Shown here piece by piece: positions 16,899 to 24,180 of a stretch of 64,000 nt of DNA (position 1 is its first letter; each line of letters starts with the position of its first letter). The notes under the pieces were generated by a model. It had not been told where the DNA came from. It ran no database searches and was given only the letters and a program-made list of their open reading frames with translations. The position numbers and the translations under genes are program-made. This DNA is from PALSA-693 sp963834725 (GTDB lineage Bacteria; Actinomycetota; Acidimicrobiia; Acidimicrobiales; Palsa-688): contig CAWICN010000001.1 in NCBI GenBank assembly GCA_963834725.1, positions 5,642,001-5,706,000 of the forward strand, written 5' to 3'.

Positions 16899-17285
16899 GT
16901 GCCGCTGTTCTCCCGCTGCACCAAGAAAGAACTCACACTCCTCTCCCGCCTGACCACCACCATCACCATCCCGGCCGGCCGGGTGGTCGCCCGCCAGGGC
17001 CAGCTCGGTCGGGAGTTCATCGTGATCGTCAACGGCAAAGCCACTGTGACCATCGACGCGCAGACTGTGGCCACCCTCGGACCGGGTGACTTCTTCGGCG
17101 AGTTGGCCCTGCTCGACGGCGGCCCCCGCACCGCCACCGTGACCGCCGACACTGACCTGGTGGCGGAGGTGATGAGCCATCAGGAGTTCGCCAGCTTGTT
17201 AATGGGCGCCCCCAACGTGACTCGCGGCATCCTCAAAGGCGTCGCCGCCCGGCTGCGGGCCGCCGACGCCAACCTGGTCCACTAA
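16899..17285 (+). CDS. Stand-alone cyclic-nucleotide-binding domain protein
   Basis: 128 residues from GTG 16899. It is a single cNMP-binding beta-roll: TIPAGRVVARQGQLGREFIV, VTIDAQTVATLGPGDFFGEL and LLDGGPRTATVTA (phosphate-binding cassette), then two helices; no DNA-binding or kinase domain. A better-placed ATG at 16863 gives MAKAHV and then an in-frame TAG (16881-16883), so the gene has probably lost its first 12 residues to a nonsense change, or restarts at the GTG. It follows the damaged Crp-like gene. Confidence 0.7.
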   Translation: MPLFSRCTKKELTLLSRLTTTITIPAGRVVARQGQLGREFIVIVNGKATVTIDAQTVATLGPGDFFGELALLDGGPRTATVTADTDLVAEVMSHQEFASLLMGAPNVTRGILKGVAARLRAADANLVH

Positions 17286-17447
17286 CCAACCCCCGTCGCT
17301 CCTCCGGCCCGAGGTCATGCCCTTGGTGGCCGAGGGATGGAGCGTGTCGAAGACGACCAAAGGTCAGCCCGAACCGGACGCCCAAGCCGGAAGGCTATTC
17401 GAGGGTTGAAGGACCAGGCGTGTTAGGGAGGCGCTATTGCCTAACCG

Positions 17448-17765
17448 TCAGGTGCTGCGATTGAGCTGCCCGTCGAGGCGGTCGACGAGGGCGTGTAGTC
17501 GGTGGATTTCATGTTGGAGTTCGAGGACCCGTTTGATGCCGGCGATATTGATGCCAGCGGCGGCCAGCGTCGCGATCTCTCGCAGCCGGGCCACGTCGTG
17601 GCCGCTGTAGAGGCGGGTGCCGCCGGTGCTGCGGTCGGGTTCGACGAGGCCTTCGCGCTCGTAAACCCGAAGGGTCTGCGGGTGCAGTCCGCACAGTTCG
17701 GCGGCGACGGAGATGGCGTACACCCCTTGATGAGCGTCGGGCCAGTCCACCATGATTACCACCAC
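17448..17765 (-). CDS. hspR: HspR-like MerR-family heat-shock repressor
   Basis: 105 residues. The MerR-type winged helix reads YAISVAAELCGLHPQTLRVY, REGLVEPDRSTGGTRLYSGH, then DVARLREIATLAAAGINIAG and a coiled-coil (LELQHEIHRLHALVDRL). The LCGLHPQTLRVYEREGL signature is that of HspR, which represses dnaK/clpB/hsp20 operons. It overlaps the end of dnaJ by ten bases, a normal HspR/DnaJ pairing. I did not find a canonical HAIR operator nearby. Confidence 0.85.
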   Translation of the reverse strand: MVVIMVDWPDAHQGVYAISVAAELCGLHPQTLRVYEREGLVEPDRSTGGTRLYSGHDVARLREIATLAAAGINIAGIKRVLELQHEIHRLHALVDRLDGQLNRST

Positions 17766-18235
17766 CCGAACGGCCGGAGAGCGTGGAGGAGTTCTTGCAT
17801 GTCGACGGCCGGGCGGGCAGTCGCGGGGTATGGGCCGGGCTCGGGCTGCCAGTGGAGGGGACCGACCACCAGGGGGGGCCGGTCGGGCGGGTTGGATGGA
17901 CTGCCGATGATGATCGGCCGGTTGAGAGTGGCGGGCTCGACGAAGACGAAGGTGAGTGGTGTAGCGGCGGGCCGGGGCGGACCCGGGCGCGCCGCCGGGC
18001 TGGGTTGTTGGCCGGGCGGCTTCAGTTGATCATGGTCGTAGCGGGCCCGCCGCTGAGGGTCGCTGAGGATTTCGTAGGCCTCGGTGATAGCCAGGAAGCG
18101 TCGGGGGGCGTCAGCGTCGCCGGGGTGGGTGTCGGGATGGGAGGCCTGGGCCAGCCGTCGGTAGGCCCGGCGGATCTCGGTCGGCGGAGGCATCAGAGCG
18201 GAGGTCCAGACGACGATACAGCCCCTCGTCGTCAT
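17756..18235 (-). CDS. J-domain co-chaperone
   Basis: 159 residues. The J domain covers about residues 14-65: TEIRRAYRRLAQASHPDTHP with the HPD loop, FLAITEAYEILSDPQRRARYD. The usual helix I is shortened, since the frame opens with MTTRGCIVVWTSALMPPP instead of DYYxxLGV, so the start may be damaged or upstream. The rest is a Pro-rich linker and a C-terminal segment (PLVVGPLHWQPEPGPYP) with no Cys-rich domain. It lies upstream of and overlaps hspR. Confidence 0.78.
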   Translation of the reverse strand: MTTRGCIVVWTSALMPPPTEIRRAYRRLAQASHPDTHPGDADAPRRFLAITEAYEILSDPQRRARYDHDQLKPPGQQPSPAARPGPPRPAATPLTFVFVEPATLNRPIIIGSPSNPPDRPPLVVGPLHWQPEPGPYPATARPAVDMQELLHALRPFGWW

Positions 18236-18269
18236 TACTTCGACCCGTACCCATAATCTAAGTCGCCTC

Positions 18270-18297
18270 TTGCAGATCTCCGATTTCTTGGTATCAT
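18270..18297 (+). promoter_or_regulatory. Predicted promoter of the first hsp20 gene
   Basis: TTGCAG (18270-18275), 16-base spacer, TATCAT (18292-18297). The same TTGCAG -35 occurs before the second hsp20 at 20939, which supports both calls. Confidence 0.5.
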
Positions 18298-18381
18298 AAC
18301 AGTTGCCTCCCCGTCCGCAAAGTGGGAGGGCGGGGCGGATGTTGAACGGATGGTGGTTCGTCGAGGAAGGAGGACCAAAGA

Positions 18382-18816
18382 ATGCTGATGCGTACCGACC
18401 CGTTCCGTGATTTTGACCGGCTGGCCCAGCAGGTGTTCGGCACGGTCGCTCGCCCTGCGGCCATGCCCATGGACGCCTATCGCCTGGGCGACGAATTTTA
18501 CGTCCATTTCGACCTGCCGGGCATCGACGCCGAGTCGATTGACCTGACAGTGGAGCAGAACGTGCTGACGGTGAAGGCCGAGCGCCACCCGACCGGCCCG
18601 GAGGGGGCCGACATGGTGGTGGCCGAGCGCCCGGCGGGGACGTTCAGCCGGCAGTTATTTTTGGGGGAAACCTTGGACGCCGACAAGATTCAGGCCGACT
18701 ATAAGGCCGGGGTGCTCACTTTGACGATCCCGGTGCACGAGTTGGCCAAGCCCCGCAAGCTGGCCATCACCACCAGCGACGGCGACCGGCAGCTGACCAC
18801 GGCTTCATCGAACTGA
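18382..18816 (+). CDS. Small heat-shock protein, Hsp20 family
   Basis: 144 residues; AGGAGG lies nine bases before the ATG. Alpha-crystallin domain at about residues 30-125, with FDLPGIDAESIDLTVEQNVL, GTFSRQLFLGETLDADKI and the GVLTLTIPV motif. The short C-terminal tail lacks a clear I-x-I anchor. ATP-independent holdase for unfolded proteins. The neighbouring hspR/dnaJ pair is divergent, and the HspR-like protein is the obvious candidate regulator. Confidence 0.93.
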   Translation: MLMRTDPFRDFDRLAQQVFGTVARPAAMPMDAYRLGDEFYVHFDLPGIDAESIDLTVEQNVLTVKAERHPTGPEGADMVVAERPAGTFSRQLFLGETLDADKIQADYKAGVLTLTIPVHELAKPRKLAITTSDGDRQLTTASSN

Positions 18817-18830
18817 CCTAGCCATGGGGG

Positions 18831-19490
18831 GTGGTCCTCCGGGCGGGCCGGGTGAGGTTGGCCCGGGTGACGGCGGATTTGGCCGCGCCCGGTCGCCGGA
18901 GGGCCCCGATCCGACAGGGGGCCAATGCGGGTGGTCAGGACGAGAAAGGCCGGGCCCGGGTGGAAGGCGGGGGCGGCCCGGCCGAGTTCAGTCAAGCCCA
19001 GCGGGCCGGTCTGGACACTCGCCAGGTCGACCAGGATCGCACCTTGGCGGCCATGCACCAGCTGGAGGCCAGCCTGGCGGCGGCCGCCCCCGGCCGGGAG
19101 CAGGATTGGCGGGCCAGGGTGGTGGCAGCGTTGGCGGTGCTGGAGGAGGCCACCGCGGCGGAGGCCGATAACGCCGATCGGCTCGACAGCCTGCTGTCGG
19201 ATGTGGCCCGCACCCAGCCGTGGATGCGCAACCGGGTACGGCGCCTGCGCCTCCAGTACCGGCAGCTGCGTGACGGTCTGGCCGGGCTGGCCGGCGAGCT
19301 GACTGGGCCGGAAGATGCCGTTGTCGACTATGCCGATGTGCGCCAACGGCTGGGGTGGGTGCTGACCGGGTTGCGCCACCAACGGGCCCGGGAGTCCGAC
19401 CTCATCTATGAGGCCTACTACGAAGCGTTCGGCGCCGATCTGGCAGCCGAAGCCGACCCGGGTTACGGCCCGACTGAACGGGGGCCCTAA
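18831..19490 (+). CDS. Coiled-coil hypothetical protein in the heat-shock cluster
   Basis: Up to 219 residues; the first 60 are basic and low-complexity, and the true start may be later. The rest is helical: RTLAAMHQLEASLAAAAPGR, then ATAAEADNADRLDSLLSDVA and VDYADVRQRLGWVLTGLRHQ. No catalytic motif. It sits 14 bases after hsp20, so it is probably in the same transcript. Confidence 0.6.
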   Translation: MVLRAGRVRLARVTADLAAPGRRRAPIRQGANAGGQDEKGRARVEGGGGPAEFSQAQRAGLDTRQVDQDRTLAAMHQLEASLAAAAPGREQDWRARVVAALAVLEEATAAEADNADRLDSLLSDVARTQPWMRNRVRRLRLQYRQLRDGLAGLAGELTGPEDAVVDYADVRQRLGWVLTGLRHQRARESDLIYEAYYEAFGADLAAEADPGYGPTERGP

Positions 19491-19685
19491 CCCATCGACC
19501 AGCTCAGTTTTTCTAACAACCGGGTGATTACTGCAAATGAGTCGCGGAGCAAATCGAGAAGTGCGCGTCGTCGTTATCGCGCCTCTTTACGCTCACCGGC
19601 GGAGTCTGTTCACTGTCGGCGAGCCGGCCCGGCGGGCGGAGAGGGTCGGGTTGGCACCAGCCCAGTTGGACGGTCATGAGGAATC

Positions 19686-20050
19686 ATGGGTCTCAACTTC
19701 GAGATCAGCGGACACCCCGCCGCCATTGTCGTGACCCTTTCGGGTGGCACCGACCTGGCGGCGCTGCGACCGTTGCAGGCGCTTTGTCGGCGGCCATGGC
19801 CGATGGGCAAACCGTGGTGGTGGACCTCGACAATCTGGCCCACCGGGATACCGAAGTGCTGGCCGAACTATTAGCGGACGGCTCGCCGAAGGCCGGTCAG
19901 TTACGGCTGGTGGCTGGAAGAGCAGAGGGGCGCGGCACCAAAGCAGCGCCCGGGACCGACCCGCGCATCGAGACCTACCCCAGTGTGGACGTCGCCCTGG
20001 CCGACCGGGTCAGTACCGCCGGCCAGTCAGGTGGATGGCGAGGGAGGTGA
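19686..20050 (+). pseudogene. STAS-domain (anti-sigma antagonist-like) gene with a frameshift
   Basis: The first frame gives MGLNFEISGHPAAIVVTLSG, the N-terminal strand of a STAS domain. After LRPLQ the homologous sequence continues one frame over: AALSAAMADGQTVVVDLDNL, then AELLADGSPKAGQLRLVAGR and a tail ending about 20050. The jump is near 19775. The sequence VVVDLDNLAHRD occupies the position of the phosphorylatable Ser/Thr loop (usually DLSGVxFxDS), with His in place of Ser/Thr. It lies two kilobases from a PP2C/SpoIIE phosphatase, its usual partner class. Confidence 0.6.
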
Positions 20051-20228
20051 CCTGTCGGCCAAGTTCGCCAATCTCACCGAGCAGTACCGGGCCGCGATCG
20101 ACCAGTGCCGGCAGCTGTTGCATCGACTCGAAGACCCCACCGACACCGCCCGGTCGGGATCGCTCGACTCGGATGGCGCTTTCCGACCGCACGCGAGCGA
20201 GCGGCCGGGAGAGAGGAAACCGACGTGA
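20031..20228 (+). CDS. Possible small coiled-coil protein
   Basis: From GTG 20031 the frame reads VDGEGGDLSAKFANLTEQYR and CRQLLHRLEDPTDTARSGSL, ending at 20228. It overlaps the end of the STAS gene. No family recognised; composition is plausible but start and reality are uncertain. Confidence 0.3.
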   Translation: MDGEGGDLSAKFANLTEQYRAAIDQCRQLLHRLEDPTDTARSGSLDSDGAFRPHASERPGERKPT

Positions 20229-20271
20229 TCTGCAAACGTCTCTGGCCCGTCGCTCGATGCGGCCCCTCCTT

Positions 20272-20793
20272 ATGGCCATGACGGACGCCCATTCTCACCA
20301 ACAGCCGAACCGACCTGACGGTAGGGGCCGGCTGGTCCGTCGCTGGTGGGGTCCTCCGCCGCGAAGTGGTCAGGTGCGGCCGGTGGTAGCCACCGGAGCG
20401 TTTGACATCGTCCATGCCGGACACGTGCGTTTCCTGGCCTGGGCGGCGGCCTCGGCCAGGCCGCTATGGGTGGGTGTCGAGGACGACAACCGGGTGGCCT
20501 ACTGGAAAGGTCCGGGCCGTCCGGTGAACCCGGTGTCCGATCGGGCCGAGGTGCTAGCCGCTCTGCGACCGGTGGCGGCCTTGTTCGTGATATCGGGCGA
20601 TCCCGCCGCCAACTCGTGGGAAGACTACGTGCAGCTGTTACGCCCGCTGATCCCGGCCGCCCTGGCCTTCACGGCCGCAGACCCTCACCGGTTGCCCAAA
20701 CGGCACGGCGCGGCAGCGTTGGGCGCCGAAGTGTGGGAGTTCCCTGTCCAGGCTGGCTACTCGACGTCGGAGCTGCTCGAGCGGATCCCCTGA
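20272..20793 (+). CDS. Cytidylyltransferase-like (HxGH) nucleotidyltransferase
   Basis: 173 residues from ATG 20272 (20278 is equally possible). Core: PVVATGAFDIVHAGHVRFLA with the HAGH nucleotide-binding motif, VGVEDDNRVAYWKGPGRPVN (KGxxRP-type), DRAEVLAALRPV, and a C-terminal ELLERIP where ISSTxIR usually sits. This is the fold of glycerol-3-phosphate cytidylyltransferase and RfaE-type ADP-heptose synthases. The substrate is not evident. No lipid or heptose gene is nearby. Confidence 0.75.
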   Translation: MAMTDAHSHQQPNRPDGRGRLVRRWWGPPPRSGQVRPVVATGAFDIVHAGHVRFLAWAAASARPLWVGVEDDNRVAYWKGPGRPVNPVSDRAEVLAALRPVAALFVISGDPAANSWEDYVQLLRPLIPAALAFTAADPHRLPKRHGAAALGAEVWEFPVQAGYSTSELLERIP

Positions 20794-20938
20794 GACGGCG
20801 GCCCCGCGTTGACGGGCTCGGCTTGACGACCGCTACGCCGCCGACTGGGCGGTATTACTGGCGGCAGTCCGCGACGCGGAGGCTCCTTGTGGGCGTGCCC
20901 CTGGCCCGATCGTCAAAAACGCAAAGCTCCAAAATGTA

Positions 20939-20968
20939 TTGCAGGTTTCTACTTTCCGGCGATATAAT
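20939..20968 (+). promoter_or_regulatory. Predicted promoter of the second hsp20 gene
   Basis: TTGCAG (20939-20944), 18-base spacer, TATAAT (20963-20968), a near-consensus vegetative promoter in AT-richer DNA. Strong ribosome binding sequence TAGGAGGGAGGAG follows at 20994-21006. Confidence 0.65.
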
Positions 20969-21014
20969 TCGGGTGCTGACACAGTTGAGCTGTTAGGAGG
21001 GAGGAGAGCTTGTC

Positions 21015-21440
21015 ATGTTGATGCGTACCGACCCGTTCCGTGACCTGGACCGCCTCACCCAGCAGGTGTTCGGCACGCCGGGGCGCCCGGCGGCCATGCC
21101 TATCGACGCCTACCGCATAGGGGACCGGTTCGTGGTGGAATTCGACCTGCCGGGCGTGGCGTCGGACTCGATCGACTTGACGGTGGAACGCAACGTGCTG
21201 ACCGTGCACGCCACCCGCAGCCGGGTCCAGGATGAGCAGACCGAGATGCTGGTGGCGGAACGGCCCTATGGGACCTTCAGCCGGCAGCTGTTTCTGGGCG
21301 AAACGCTGGACGCCGATCATATCGGGGCCAGCTACCGCGATGGAGTGTTGCGCTTGGAGATCCCGGTGGCCGAGCAGGCCAAGCCCAAGAAGGTGGCCAT
21401 ACAAACGGAAATCACCGAGCCGACGGCCATCACCTCCTGA
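21015..21440 (+). CDS. Small heat-shock protein, Hsp20 family, second copy
   Basis: 141 residues, clearly paralogous to 18382-18816: MLMRTDPFRDLDRLTQQVFG, FDLPGVASDSIDLTVERNVL, GTFSRQLFLGETLDADHIGA, GVLRLEIPV. The tail EQAKPKKVAIQTE aligns with ELAKPRKLAITTS of the first copy. Two Hsp20 genes with related promoters 2.6 kb apart suggest local duplication and divergence. Confidence 0.93.
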   Translation: MLMRTDPFRDLDRLTQQVFGTPGRPAAMPIDAYRIGDRFVVEFDLPGVASDSIDLTVERNVLTVHATRSRVQDEQTEMLVAERPYGTFSRQLFLGETLDADHIGASYRDGVLRLEIPVAEQAKPKKVAIQTEITEPTAITS

Positions 21441-21463
21441 ACCGGGAAAGCCTGGCGGCACCC

Positions 21464-21781
21464 ATGCGATTGCCCATGGACAATCTCAGCTTCCCCCTCT
21501 ACACGGTGGGCCAGGTCGCCGCCATGCTGGAGGTGCAGCCGGCCTTCCTGCGCCGCCTGGACAGCGAGGACCTGGTCAGCCCGGCCCGCTCGGCCGGGGG
21601 CCAGCGGCGCTACAGCCGTTCGGAGATCTACCAGATCCAACGGGTCAGCGAGCTGGCCGGCGAAGGAATGACCCTGGCCGGCATCCGCCGCCTGCTGGCC
21701 ATGGAGGCGGAGCTAGCCGACCTGCGCCGACAGATCGCACAGCTGAAAGCGGCCAACACCCAGAGCCCGCCCGCCCCCTAG
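21464..21781 (+). CDS. MerR/HspR-family regulator
   Basis: 105 residues from ATG 21464 (21476 also possible). The DNA-binding domain reads LYTVGQVAAMLEVQPAFLRR, then LVSPARSAGGQRRYSRSEIY and a coiled-coil (LAMEAELADLRRQIAQL). It differs clearly from the HspR-like protein at 17448. It follows the second hsp20 by 23 bases and is probably co-transcribed, so it may be a dedicated regulator of that gene. Confidence 0.85.
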   Translation: MRLPMDNLSFPLYTVGQVAAMLEVQPAFLRRLDSEDLVSPARSAGGQRRYSRSEIYQIQRVSELAGEGMTLAGIRRLLAMEAELADLRRQIAQLKAANTQSPPAP

Positions 21782-21920
21782 GGAGGCCATCTCTACCAAG
21801 GGGCGGGCGTGGCGAGGCGTTCGATGTTCCGGGATGGTCAGCCCAGCTGCAAGGGGAATAGCGGAAGCGGCCCCCTCAGCTTGAACGGTGCGCGGGCCGG
21901 GGAGTTGGAGTAAGTGCACG

Positions 21921-22718
21921 ATGACGACTGGACTGGACAGCTCAGCAAGAGAATTGAACGGCGTTGACCTGTCGGCTGCCGAGGCCATGTCTCAGGTCCG
22001 GGAGGCAGTGGACGCGGCGGGGATGACCATGCCCTTCGACGCCCAAAGCCTTACCGGGGGGGACTGGTGGGATCTGGTGGCCCTCCCTGACGGAGAGCTG
22101 GTGGCGTTGTTCGGGGACGCCATGGGCCATGGCCTCTCCGCGGCGGGACAGGCCCGCTGGCTGTCCACCCTGGCCCGCTCGCTAATCGAGCACGGACACG
22201 ACGACCAGGCCACCCTGCAGCAGCTGGACACGGCTCTGCGGGGCGACCCGGCCGCCGTGGCCGGGCTGGTCCTCGCCCGCTTACGTCCCGACACAGGAGA
22301 ACTGCACGTGGTCCAGGCCGGGCACCTGCCGGTCATGTTGGTCAACACCAAGGGGCAGGTGTCGTCGGTTCCGGCCCTGGTAGCACCTCCGCTGGGGGCG
22401 GGCGTGAGCGCGGACGGCCGGTCCCCGACCCTCCGGCTCAGTAAAGGGGACACCCTGGTGTTTGTCAGCGACGGGGTGGTCCAACGGCGGCACCTGCCGT
22501 TCGAGGCGGGCCTGGCGGCGCTGGAAGACCGGCTGGGCGGGTACCGGGACCGGCCGCTGCACCACCTATGCGCCGCAGTGTTGTGCAGCCTGGACGCCGC
22601 CTTGGAAGACGACGCCACCGTGCTGGCATTGCGATGGCGTGCCTTGCAAACGATAGGCGAGCGCGGCCGCCCGGCCGAAAGTTGGCCAGCTAAGGGCCGC
22701 ACCATGAGAGCGACCTGA
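21921..22718 (+). CDS. SpoIIE/RsbU-type PP2C phosphatase
   Basis: 265 residues from ATG 21921. Metal-binding Asp residues are present: GGDWWDLVALPDGELVALFG, DAMGHGLSAAG, TLVFVSDGVVQRR and LEDDATVLALR. LRPDTGELHVVQAGHLPVML is the central conserved block. There is no PAS, GAF or membrane sensor domain, so input must come from a partner. Such phosphatases dephosphorylate STAS anti-sigma antagonists; the damaged STAS gene at 19686 is a candidate former partner. Confidence 0.88.
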   Translation: MTTGLDSSARELNGVDLSAAEAMSQVREAVDAAGMTMPFDAQSLTGGDWWDLVALPDGELVALFGDAMGHGLSAAGQARWLSTLARSLIEHGHDDQATLQQLDTALRGDPAAVAGLVLARLRPDTGELHVVQAGHLPVMLVNTKGQVSSVPALVAPPLGAGVSADGRSPTLRLSKGDTLVFVSDGVVQRRHLPFEAGLAALEDRLGGYRDRPLHHLCAAVLCSLDAALEDDATVLALRWRALQTIGERGRPAESWPAKGRTMRAT

Positions 22719-22728
22719 ACGAGCGCCG

Positions 22729-22990
22729 GTGCAAACGGAATGGCTCGACAACGACTACAACCAGCAGCTTGGTGTCTCTGGCACCGCCAGCGACACCCAG
22801 ATCCGGGCCGCCTATCGGCGGTTGGCCCGCCGGTTTCCATCCCGACGCCAACCCGCACACGTCCTCGGCACCAACCCGCGTGGCGGGCCAACGGAGCCCG
22901 GTATCGCCTCGCAACCAGAAGGATCGGGGCTCCTACCTTCCGGGATTCGACACGAATCCATTGACCGAGTGCGGCCTCCGTCGTGCTCCC
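22729..22990 (+). pseudogene. J-domain gene fragment with a frameshift at the HPD loop
   Basis: From GTG 22729: NDYNQQLGVSGTASDTQIRA, AYRRLARRF, then an extra C changes FHPDANPHT to FPSRRQPAH. In the shifted frame HPDANPHTSSAP is visible, after which similarity ends. Helices I-II of the J domain are recognisable; the remainder is lost. Confidence 0.65.
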
Positions 22991-23034
22991 ACCGCCGCCG
23001 CTAACAGTCGATTGGCGGGTAAGGGACGCAATGA

Positions 23035-23060
23035 AGGGGCACAGCGAAAGCTGTGCCCCT
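23035..23060. terminator. GC-rich hairpin, terminator-like
   Basis: Perfect ten-base stem AGGGGCACAG / CTGTGCCCCT around the loop CGAAAG, placed after the stress cluster. No U-tract follows, so it would be a Rho-independent-like actinobacterial (L-shaped) terminator or RNA stabiliser. Confidence 0.6.
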
Positions 23061-23904
23061 CCACCTGCTGATCAGTTGTAGTTCCTCGGACACGCTCTCT
23101 TCGAACGACCGCTCATGATTGGCAGACCATGACACGCAGCCGGTTCCAGCATGCCTTAAGGGACCCTCCCTTCATTCAGCGTACCTCTTTGTTGTGGACG
23201 CAGGACAGGCTGCTGTCGATGTCCGAAAGCAGCGGCGCCGGGATACGGCCCGAGGACCTCTCAGGTGCCACCTGTCATCGGCACCCCCCGCCTGTTGGGC
23301 GGAGAGCGCTCCGCTCCATCGGAGAGCATAGATATCACCTCGCTCTACGATTCCAACGTGAGGTGTGGCCCGAGGTTGCCCTCGAACCACGGTAAAGAGT
23401 TTAGCGCGGGTAGTTTGGGTCGGCCAGAAATTTTTGGTTGCGGAGGACCTGTCTGTGGGTGGCGCATCCCCCCACACTCTCCACCCGCACCCTGTTTGCC
23501 ATTGTCGATAATCGGCCCTGGGCGCTGATGAGCCAACCGCCCCCCTCCCTTTCGATGGATAGGAGCGCCTACCAGCCTCGAGCTCTTAGCGGCGTGCCGG
23601 TCGGCGGCCAGTTCTTGCAGACGGGTCGGCTGGTCGCATCCCCGCGAACGCCCTGACGCCGGACGTCCCCGATCCTGCCACAGTGCGGATCGTACACCGG
23701 CATTTAACCTCTGGTGCATGTTCGTAGCGTTTCGACCGTTACGAACGTATCTAGGTTTTTCGGGGGAGGTGCGGAGCGGCAGGGCATGACGCCGGGATTG
23801 TGTCGCCGCTGACCATCTGGACCTCGCCGCATCCCCCTCATTTGCAGCACCGGGCCATATCATGAGCCCTGTCGCAGGATGATCGTCTCGGGGGAGGTCG
23901 ATCG
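23061..23904. other. Long gene-free stretch before the transporter operon
   Basis: Open frames here lack family motifs. An inverted repeat GTTCGTA/TACGAAC (23720-23746) followed by a T-rich run at 23756-23760 could be an operator or weak terminator. Nothing else is supported. Confidence 0.4.
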
Positions 23905-24180
23905 ATGAATGAGGTCTCGTCGGGTTCGCCGCACCACCCGCCCAGGGTGCACGAGGCGCCGATGGTGTTCGCGGTGGTCACCGTTGCGCTGGGGTCTGCT
24001 TTCGTCGCCCTGCTGTGGGTCTCCAGCTATGCGAAGGTGAAACCCACGCTGGGCGGGTTCCCGTTCTTCTACTGGTATTCGCTGCTCTGGTTGGTCATCA
24101 ACGCGGGGGCGCAAACCTTGGCCTACCAGCTTCTGGTGGCTCGGCCCCGCCGCCGGCGGCGTCAGGATGCGGTCCAATGA
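23905..24180 (+). CDS. DUF3311 small membrane protein
   Basis: 91 residues with two membrane segments: PMVFAVVTVALGSAFVALLW and YWYSLLWLVINAGAQTLAYQ. The FPFFYWY motif between them is typical of DUF3311, which is nearly always encoded directly before an SSS-family permease. Its TGA overlaps the ATG of the next gene (ATGA, 24177-24180), so the two are translationally coupled. It probably assists assembly of the transporter. Confidence 0.85.
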   Translation: MNEVSSGSPHHPPRVHEAPMVFAVVTVALGSAFVALLWVSSYAKVKPTLGGFPFFYWYSLLWLVINAGAQTLAYQLLVARPRRRRRQDAVQ

